64,000 bases of DNA from Gammaproteobacteria bacterium (GTDB lineage Bacteria > Pseudomonadota > Gammaproteobacteria > Ga0077536): positions 1 through 64,000 of the forward strand of contig JADLGE010000076.1 of NCBI GenBank assembly GCA_020849475.1, given 5' to 3'. The translations under genes were made by a program, and so were the position numbers. This document shows positions 58,757-64,000 of the stretch, in pieces (within the stretch, counting starts at the first letter, position 1; each line of letters starts with the position of its first letter). Below the pieces are notes generated by a model. It worked only from the letters and a program-made list of their open reading frames with translations, made no database searches and was not told the origin of the DNA.

Positions 58757-59278
58757 ATGAAATATTGTCCGCAATGTGGAAAACCGTTGATGCGTCTGCC
58801 GCTGGGTGGTCGTGAACGTCCGGCCTGTCCCGATGCCCGCTGCGGATTCGTGCACTGGAACAATCCCATTCCGGTGGTCGCTGCCATCGTCGAACATGAT
58901 GACCATGTGGCGCTGGTGCGCAACGTCGGCTGGCCCGAACATTGGTATGGCTTGGTGACGGGCTTTCTCGAATCGGGCGAGATGCCCGAGGAAGCGGTGC
59001 TGCGTGAAGTGCAGGAAGAACTGGGCCTCGCCGCCGAGCTCAAGTCCTACATCGGCATGTACGAGTTCTATCGTAGCAACCAGCTCCTGATCTGCTACCA
59101 CGTCACGGTGGCCAGCAAGGAGGTCAAGCTCGACCGTCACGAAATCGCCGACAGCAAGTGGGTGCATGTCGAAGAGGTCAAACCGTGGACCGCCGGCACC
59201 GGCAAGGCGCTGCGCGATTGGCTGCGCCAGCGCGGCATCGAGCGTGACCTGGTGGATTTCGATCGGGTCAGGTACTGA
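58757..59278 (+). CDS. NUDIX hydrolase with N-terminal zinc ribbon
   Basis: A 173-residue protein. A zinc ribbon begins it (YCPQCGKPL, then CPDARCGF) and the NUDIX box follows: GFLESGEMPEEAVLREVQEELGL, residues about 74-96, fitting Gx5Ex7REUxEExGU. AGGAAGG lies about 6 bases before ATG 58757. Zinc-ribbon NUDIX proteins act on nucleoside diphosphate derivatives such as NADH or sugar nucleotides. It follows the UbiA gene by 92 bases in the same direction and may be transcribed with it, but a metabolic link is not shown. Confidence 0.88.
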   Translation: MKYCPQCGKPLMRLPLGGRERPACPDARCGFVHWNNPIPVVAAIVEHDDHVALVRNVGWPEHWYGLVTGFLESGEMPEEAVLREVQEELGLAAELKSYIGMYEFYRSNQLLICYHVTVASKEVKLDRHEIADSKWVHVEEVKPWTAGTGKALRDWLRQRGIERDLVDFDRVRY

Positions 59279-59290
59279 CCGGTTGCCGCC

Positions 59291-59316
59291 GTAGGTGCGA
59301 ATGAATTCGCACCTAC
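59291..59316. repeat. REP family B, single perfect palindrome between convergent genes
   Basis: A 26-base inverted repeat with 12-bp arms (GTAGGTGCGAAT and its complement) around a GA centre. It is the same element as the outer units at 26007-26174 and 53738-53821, here as one symmetrical copy. It lies 12 bases after the NUDIX stop and 10 bases before the end of yidD, so it could end both transcripts. Confidence 0.87.
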
Positions 59317-59326
59317 ACAGGAACAA

Positions 59327-59593
59327 TCAAGGTGCCTCGCGCGGTGGCACTGGGTCGAGGCCCGAACCGCCCCAGGGATGACAGCGCAGGAGTCGCGCCA
59401 CGGCCAGGCGCCCGCCTTTGATCAGGCCATGCAGTTCGACCGCTTCAGCGGCATATTCTGAACAACTCGGCAGGTAGCGGCAGCGCGGGCCGAGCAGCGG
59501 CGACAGCGCGACCTGGTAGCCGCGAATCAGCACCAGCACGGCGCGCACCGGCCAGCGCCGCGACGACCCCCCGCCCTCAGGCGTGATGGGCAT
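59327..59593 (-). CDS. yidD: YidD membrane protein insertion efficiency factor
   Basis: An 88-residue YidD protein: [35 protein letters not shown] (positions about 17-51), then [30 protein letters not shown]. Cysteines of the family ([17 protein letters not shown]) are present. YidD assists YidC-dependent insertion of inner membrane proteins. The usual neighbours rnpA, rpmH and yidC are absent, so this copy is detached from its normal operon. The ATG 59593 is preferred: an upstream extension exists but overlaps the zinc-finger gene in another frame. Confidence 0.9.
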   Translation of the reverse strand: MPITPEGGGSSRRWPVRAVLVLIRGYQVALSPLLGPRCRYLPSCSEYAAEAVELHGLIKGGRLAVARLLRCHPWGGSGLDPVPPREAP

Positions 59594-59771
59594 CCGACGA
59601 TTCGTAGCCCGACTTGGCGAAACGCTGACCGCAGTAATAGCAGTCCACGTGGCGCCGACCTTCGAACGGCAGATAGACCCTGGGATGGCCGAGGGCGCCA
59701 CCCCCCCCATCACAGCCAATCTCTTCGGATTTGTCGTCGACAATCTTGATTTCGCGGGGCCTGGTAGTCAC
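59577..59771 (-). CDS. small zinc-finger (zf-CHCC) domain protein
   Basis: A 64-residue protein from GTG 59771, or 70 residues if translation begins at TTG 59789; the start is uncertain. It contains [20 protein letters not shown] and [14 protein letters not shown], the CHCC zinc-finger pattern related to the mitochondrial complex I 13-kDa subunit. The final His residues are SSDAHHA. It overlaps yidD by 17 bases. Members are small, abundant in proteobacteria and of unknown function. Confidence 0.8.
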   Translation of the reverse strand: MTTRPREIKIVDDKSEEIGCDGGGGALGHPRVYLPFEGRRHVDCYYCGQRFAKSGYESSDAHHA

Positions 59772-59919
59772 GAATGCGCGGAGCCTCAAGGAGCGGTTGG
59801 AAGATGATGCCGCTTAGAGCGGCATGCGTTCGTATTCTATAGTATCAGTCAGCCGTGCATGGAAGCCCTGCACGGTGCCGGCCGTGTGCGCCGGTACATC
59901 CCATTCCGGAGGTCGAATC

Positions 59920-60333
59920 ATGGCAAAGGTCTCAATGAATTCAGCGGTCAACATGAGCGCTGACGAAGTATGGAAAATGATTGGTCAGTTCAATGCGCTG
60001 CCGGACTGGCACCCGGCGGTGTCGAGCAGCAAGCTCGAGGACGGGGGCAAGTTGCGACGCCTGTCGCTGCTCGGCGGCGCTGAAATCGTCGAGCGACTGG
60101 AGAAAATTGACGACAACGACCGCTTGTACCGCTACAGCATCGTCAGCGGCCCGCTGCCGGTGGCCAATTACACCGCCACCATCCGCGTCAAGGACGATGG
60201 CAAGGGTAAGGCGACCATCGAATGGTCCAGCGAATTCGACCCGGCCGGCGCCACCGAGAGCGATGCCACCAGCGCCATCCAGGACGTCTACAAGATGGGC
60301 CTCGATAACCTGCGCAAAATGTTTGGCGGCTGA
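59920..60333 (+). CDS. SRPBCC (START/MxaD-like) family protein
   Basis: A 137-residue helix-grip protein. VSMNSAVNMSADEVWKMIGQFN opens it, then ALPDWHPAVSSSKLEDG; ATIEWSSEFDPAGA lies in the middle and MGLDNLRKMFGG forms the C-terminal helix. The GGAGG ribosome-binding site is 7 bases upstream of ATG 59920. Members bind small hydrophobic ligands or act as polyketide cyclase-like enzymes; MxaD-type versions are periplasmic, but no signal peptide is visible here. The GcvH-like gene follows 36 bases later and is likely in the same transcript. Confidence 0.82.
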   Translation: MAKVSMNSAVNMSADEVWKMIGQFNALPDWHPAVSSSKLEDGGKLRRLSLLGGAEIVERLEKIDDNDRLYRYSIVSGPLPVANYTATIRVKDDGKGKATIEWSSEFDPAGATESDATSAIQDVYKMGLDNLRKMFGG

Positions 60334-60368
60334 GGCCGCTAACGCGGGGAGTCTTAAGCGGTGAGTGA

Positions 60369-60755
60369 ATGCCAGTGAATGATCTTCGATATTCCAGTGA
60401 CCATATGTGGGTGCGCCTCGACGACGAAGGCGTGGCGACCGTCGGCGTCACCGACTATGCCCAGGCCGAGCTGGGCGACGTAGTTGCGGTCGAGGCTCCC
60501 GAGGTCGAGAGCGATATTGTCGTCAACGAAGAAATCGGCATGCTGGAGGCCGATGACGGCAACTTTGAACTGAAGGCGCCGACCAGCGGCAACGTCATCG
60601 AAGTCAACGAGGCGGTGCTGGAAAAACCCGAACTCATCAACGAATCACCGTTGGACGATGGCTGGATTTTCCGCATGCGCGTCGACGATGACGAAGCGCT
60701 GGACGACCTCATGGACGAGGAAGCCTACGCCGATTATCTCGATTCGTTGAGCTGA
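60369..60755 (+). CDS. GcvH-like protein lacking the lipoyl-lysine
   Basis: A 128-residue glycine-cleavage H-protein homologue. DLRYSSDHMWVRLDDEGVATVG, followed by VTDYAQAELGDVVAVEAPEV, and the later TSGNVIEVNEAVLEKPELIN and DGWIFRMR align with GcvH. The lipoylation site is lost: aligned with E. coli ESVKAASDIYAP the sequence is EADDGNFELKAP, so the modified Lys is Asp63. It cannot carry lipoate at the usual position. An acidic C-terminal helix (residues 106-121) is present as in GcvH. It is not near gcvT or gcvP. Possibilities are a structural or regulatory paralogue, or a binding partner of lipoate metabolism. Confidence 0.85.
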   Translation: MPVNDLRYSSDHMWVRLDDEGVATVGVTDYAQAELGDVVAVEAPEVESDIVVNEEIGMLEADDGNFELKAPTSGNVIEVNEAVLEKPELINESPLDDGWIFRMRVDDDEALDDLMDEEAYADYLDSLS

Positions 60756-62143
60756 GGCGCCGGCGCCACGGACGGCTGCCAGTCGCGCAGATGGCGGGCG
60801 ATGTTCTCGCCCACCCAGATCTGCGGTTTCGAAGGCTCTTTCATTTCGCGCTTCTCACGCGCCGCGATGGCGGCGGCGGCTTCGTTGAAGGCCGCCACGA
60901 AATCGGTGGTGCGCGTGAGTGCGTCGGCGAAATAGGCCTGGCCGAAATAGGTCCAGTCGCGTTCGGCGCTGCAGCCGAAAGACGCGCGGTCACGCGCCGA
61001 GGCGGTGATGACGATGCTGTCCGGTGATTTCAAACCGTCGATGAAGCCGCCCGAATAGCAGGCGGAAATGATGATCACCCGGTAGCGGATGCCGGCCTGG
61101 TCGAAGCTGCTGCGGATGTCTTCGGCGTAAATGTCATTCAAGCCCAAGGGGCCGAATTCCACCGCCAGTGACGAATCCTCGTAGCCGTGCGAGGTCAGGA
61201 ACAGCACCGCTACATCATCGTCGACATCCATCACATGGCCGAGGCCGGATGCCACCCGCGCAAGGTTGTGGCGGTTGGCGAGCGGGTAGTCGTCGACGGT
61301 GCTGCGGTTGTTGATGAGGGTCAGCGTGCGGCCCGCGAGGCGGAGGCGCTTGACCACGATATCGCGCACCGCCAGTACTTCACGCATGAACACATCCTGC
61401 TCGGCATAGGTCGCCATGCCGACGAAATAAAGGTCGGTCGTGAAAGGCGTCTGTGGCCGCAGTTGCACCATCTCGGCGTCAAGCATCTGCTGCTGCTGGT
61501 AATAGACGGTCTCGACGTCGACACCGGGTTCATCACTTTCGGCGCGGTAGAAGACCGGCGAGTCCGGCAACCATTGATGCATGGCGGCCAGCACCGCGCC
61601 CAGGCACAGCACCGCGAGCGCACGGCGCCACGCCGCACTGTGCAGCGGCGGCAAGGCCAGTGCACGCCACAGCAGCGTGCAGTACCACAGCAACATGCTG
61701 CCGTAGAAGACCAGGGTGTAAGGCGTGTCGATATCGAGCGCGAAGGCCTTGGCGAGGTATTCGATGGCACGGCACAGCGCCCACACCGGCAAGCCGGCAC
61801 TGCATTGCACGACAATGAGATAGGCGAGCCCGCCGCGGCCGACGCACAGCCACGCAGCGAAGGCCAGGGCCGCCAGCCACACATACATGCGTGTCGCTTC
61901 GGCCATCGCGCCCCAGATCCAGAACGTCGCGCCGTCGCCGGCCGCCAGCCATTCGACCGACAGGGTCGCGCACCACACCAGCACCAGCATCAACAGCGCC
62001 TGGCCGAGGCTGGCGTCGAAGGCGTCCGCCTGCGGCGCATGACCGCGCGCGACGCGCGCGCCGGCGAGGATGTTGCGCGTCAGCGCCGTCAATGTGCCAT
62101 GGCGCGCCGGGGCGGACTCATGCGCGGGAAAGAGATCGCTCAT
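60734..62143 (-). CDS. membrane-anchored C13 family (caspase-like) peptidase
   Basis: A 469-residue protein. The N-terminal half has five or six hydrophobic helices (residues about 50-215). The C-terminal half is a caspase-fold peptidase domain of the C13/legumain type. The catalytic dyad is His319 in FLTSHGYEDSS and Cys362 in ISACYSGGF; FVGMATYAEQDVF precedes them. The domain probably faces the periplasm or cytoplasm depending on helix count, which cannot be settled by eye. It begins near ATG 62143 and overlaps the convergent GcvH-like gene by 22 bases. The target is unknown. Confidence 0.83.
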   Translation of the reverse strand: MSDLFPAHESAPARHGTLTALTRNILAGARVARGHAPQADAFDASLGQALLMLVLVWCATLSVEWLAAGDGATFWIWGAMAEATRMYVWLAALAFAAWLCVGRGGLAYLIVVQCSAGLPVWALCRAIEYLAKAFALDIDTPYTLVFYGSMLLWYCTLLWRALALPPLHSAAWRRALAVLCLGAVLAAMHQWLPDSPVFYRAESDEPGVDVETVYYQQQQMLDAEMVQLRPQTPFTTDLYFVGMATYAEQDVFMREVLAVRDIVVKRLRLAGRTLTLINNRSTVDDYPLANRHNLARVASGLGHVMDVDDDVAVLFLTSHGYEDSSLAVEFGPLGLNDIYAEDIRSSFDQAGIRYRVIIISACYSGGFIDGLKSPDSIVITASARDRASFGCSAERDWTYFGQAYFADALTRTTDFVAAFNEAAAAIAAREKREMKEPSKPQIWVGENIARHLRDWQPSVAPAPQLNESR

Positions 62144-62299
62144 GCGGTTGGATTCAAGCCTCGATGAAGGGCGGCCGCCGCGCGCCGCGGGCGCGCAAGT
62201 CGTGGAAGTCCAGGCGCCGGCGCGCGCAGCGTGCCTGCCGCGCAATAGCCGGCATTTTGTGGAATCATGCGCCCTCACCTCGACTCACGGAATTGCACC

Positions 62300-62671
62300 A
62301 TGTTGACCGCCGAAGGTAAACGCAGTCTGCGCGCCCAAGCACATCATTTAAAGCCAGTGGTATTGATCGGCCAGCACGGAGTGACCGACGCCGTGATCGC
62401 GGAGATCAGCATCGCGCTCGATGCCCACGAGCTGATCAAGATTCGCTTCCGCGGCGCCGAGCGCGAAGCGCGCCAGGCCGACATCGAACGGATTTGCGAG
62501 CAGCTCGGCGCCGACTTCGTTTCCAGCATCGGCGGCACCGCGGTGTTGTTCCGTCATCGACCCGAACCGAAACCCAAGGCCCGTGCCCGCGCCAAGAAGC
62601 AGGTCAAGCCACGTTCGCGTCCAGGCGCGGTGCGCAATCGCAGCAGGGGGCGTGATCGTGATGAACTGTGA
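62300..62671 (+). CDS. yhbY: YhbY/CRM-domain RNA-binding protein
   Basis: A 123-residue protein starting at ATG 62300. The CRM domain covers LTAEGKRSLRAQAHHLKPVV (positions 2-21), then LIGQHGVTDAVIAEISIALDAHELIKIRFRG and GTAVLFRHRP. The tail of about 30 residues is highly basic (KARARAKKQVKPRSRPG, then RNRSRGRDRDE), longer than in E. coli YhbY. YhbY associates with the 50S ribosomal subunit precursor. The lpdA start overlaps its last codons. Confidence 0.93.
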   Translation: MLTAEGKRSLRAQAHHLKPVVLIGQHGVTDAVIAEISIALDAHELIKIRFRGAEREARQADIERICEQLGADFVSSIGGTAVLFRHRPEPKPKARARAKKQVKPRSRPGAVRNRSRGRDRDEL

Positions 62672-64000
62672 TCTGGCGGTGCTCGGCTCGGGGCCGGGCG
62701 GTTATTCGGCGGCGTTCAGGGCGGCCGATCTCGGCATGAACGTGGTGCTGGTGGAACGCGATGCGACGCTCGGTGGTGTGTGTCTCAACGTTGGCTGCAT
62801 TCCGTCCAAGGCATTGCTGCACGCGGCCAAGGTCATCGCCGATGCGCGCGACATGGCGGCGCACGGCGTGCATTTCGGTGAGCCGCGTATCGAACTCGAC
62901 GCGCTGCGCAACTGGAAGGGCCGGGTGGTCGGGCAATTGACCAAGGGTCTGGAAGGCCTCGCCAAGCAGCGCAAGGTCACGGTGCTGCGCGGCACGGGCA
63001 GTTTCACATCGCCCAACACCCTCGAAGTGCGCGGCGAGTCGGGCGACACCACGCTTGAATTCAAACAGGCCATCATTGCGGCGGGTTCGGAACCGGTGCG
63101 CTTGCCGGGCCTGCCGGACGATCCGCGCGTCATGGATTCCAGCGGCGCGCTGGCCTTGGCGGACATTCCCGCGCGTCTGCTCGTGATCGGCGGTGGCATC
63201 ATCGGTCTCGAGATGGCGACCGTCTACATGGAACTCGGCGCCGACGTCACGGTGGTCGAGCTCATGCCCGAGCTCATGGCAGGCGCCGACCGCGACCTGG
63301 TCAAACCCTTGGAGAAACGCCTCAAGAGCGGCCTCGTCGGCGTCATGACCGCCACCAAGGTGGTGAAAGTCGAAGCGGGCGACAAGGCGCTGACGGTGTA
63401 TTTCGAAGGCGCGGGCGCGCCGGCCAAGGCCGACTTCGAACGCGTCCTGGTGGCGGTCGGACGCCGGCCGAATGGCGATCGCATCGGCGCCGAGCAGGCC
63501 GGCGTGGCGGTCGATCAGCGCGGCTTCATCGCTGTCGACAAGCAGATGCGCACCAACGTGCCGCACATCTTCGCCATTGGCGACCTCGTTGGCCAGCCGA
63601 TGCTCGCGCACAAGGCGGTGCATGAAGGCAAAGTCGCGGCCGAGGTCGCGGCGGGCCACAAGGCGGCCTTCGACGCGCGCGTCATTCCGTCGGTGGCGTA
63701 CACCGATCCGGAAGTGGCGTGGGTGGGTGTGACCGAGACCGAGGCCAAGGCGCGCGGGTTGAAGGTCGAGAAAGGCGCATTCCCGTGGGCGGCGAGCGGC
63801 CGCGCCTTGTCACTCGGGCGCAGCGAAGGCATGACCAAGCTCATCATCGACCCCGAAGACGGCCGCGTGATCGGGGCGGGCATCGTCGGCCCGGGCGCAG
63901 GCGACCTCATCGCCGAAGTGGCGCTGGCCATCGAGATGGGCTGTGATGCCGAGGACATCGGTCTCACCATCCATGCCCATCCGACCCTGTCGGAGACCGT
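62661..64000 (+). CDS. lpdA: dihydrolipoamide dehydrogenase (E3), 3' end cut by the window
   Basis: The first 446 codons of a pyridine nucleotide-disulfide oxidoreductase; no stop codon is reached. The FAD fingerprint is LAVLGSGPGGYSAAFRAADLG, the redox disulfide is GGVCLNVGCIPSKALL, and the NAD fingerprint is LLVIGGGIIGLEMATVY. FAD second site: VPHIFAIGDLVG. The dimer-interface HAHPTLSETV, with the catalytic His, is at the window edge. Translation may start at ATG 62661 or GTG 62658 or 62652; AGGGGG lies just upstream. No N-terminal lipoyl domain is fused. It can regenerate lipoate for AceEF; its position next to yhbY is separate from aceEF. Confidence 0.94.
   Translation, partial: MNCDLAVLGSGPGGYSAAFRAADLGMNVVLVERDATLGGVCLNVGCIPSKALLHAAKVIADARDMAAHGVHFGEPRIELDALRNWKGRVVGQLTKGLEGLAKQRKVTVLRGTGSFTSPNTLEVRGESGDTTLEFKQAIIAAGSEPVRLPGLPDDPRVMDSSGALALADIPARLLVIGGGIIGLEMATVYMELGADVTVVELMPELMAGADRDLVKPLEKRLKSGLVGVMTATKVVKVEAGDKALTVYFEGAGAPAKADFERVLVAVGRRPNGDRIGAEQAGVAVDQRGFIAVDKQMRTNVPHIFAIGDLVGQPMLAHKAVHEGKVAAEVAAGHKAAFDARVIPSVAYTDPEVAWVGVTETEAKARGLKVEKGAFPWAASGRALSLGRSEGMTKLIIDPEDGRVIGAGIVGPGAGDLIAEVALAIEMGCDAEDIGLTIHAHPTLSET

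Noticed and set aside
60369-60755. Functional glycine cleavage H protein
   Set aside because: The lipoylated Lys is replaced by Asp63 and no other gcv genes are present.

Overview
The window is a contiguous piece of a GC-rich bacterial chromosome. It holds densely packed genes, many with 4-base ATGA, GTGA or TTGA overlaps, and no gene-free stretch exceeds 300 bases. The homodimeric pyruvate dehydrogenase E1 (aceE), YhbY, YidD, a VPLP-type C-terminal sorting tail and REP palindromes with GTAG/GTGG heads point to a free-living environmental gammaproteobacterium. This is an inference from gene content; there is no rRNA to anchor it. I see no phage, insertion sequence, CRISPR array or plasmid functions.

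Layout. 1-2083: tRNA-Arg, pxpA and a luciferase-like flavin oxidoreductase. 2080-8116: a surface-glycan/lipid block with a methyltransferase, a flippase-like membrane protein, a GT2 transferase, a NodB-type deacetylase, a GNAT and a GT-C-like membrane transferase. 8238-10407: a zinc alcohol dehydrogenase and a GDSL esterase with a CTERM-like tail. 10598-13916: an aromatic amine dehydrogenase operon (aauB-aauE-aauD-aauA-cytochrome c). 14101-18843: korC-korA-korB, an NAD(P)-linked 2-oxoglutarate:ferredoxin oxidoreductase. 19089-26010: a flavin monooxygenase, a Vgb-like propeller, a DUF1566 protein, a GGDEF-EAL protein and DAHP synthase. 26171-31486 (minus): five translationally linked genes encoding indolepyruvate ferredoxin oxidoreductase plus a second three-subunit 2-oxoacid oxidoreductase. 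31676-46065: a HTH-receiver regulator, two very large hybrid histidine kinases and a receiver-ATPase, with aceE-aceF and an Lrp-type regulator between them. 46176-50310: a MaoC-like protein, DUF808, a flavin reductase, DUF2167 and an M50 protease. 50463-53741: a single-chain biotin-dependent acyl-CoA carboxylase. 53818-58664: dprE2, dprE1, an AftB-like GT-C transferase and a UbiA-family phosphoribosyltransferase. 58757-64000: NUDIX, yidD, a zinc-finger protein, an SRPBCC protein, a GcvH-like protein, a C13 caspase-like peptidase, yhbY and the 5' part of lpdA.

How it fits together. Periplasmic amine oxidation, aryl-pyruvate oxidation by IorAB, DAHP synthase and KorCAB suggest a cell that handles aromatic amines and amino acids and moves low-potential electrons through ferredoxin. 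The aceEF/lpdA genes supply ordinary pyruvate dehydrogenase. The strongest unexpected system is the dprE1/dprE2/ubiA/aftB-like set. It corresponds to the mycobacterial route that makes polyprenyl-phosphoryl-D-arabinofuranose and transfers arabinofuranose, here in an apparent Gram-negative. Two REP families punctuate the window, and one of them supplies the TAG stop codons of convergent gene pairs.
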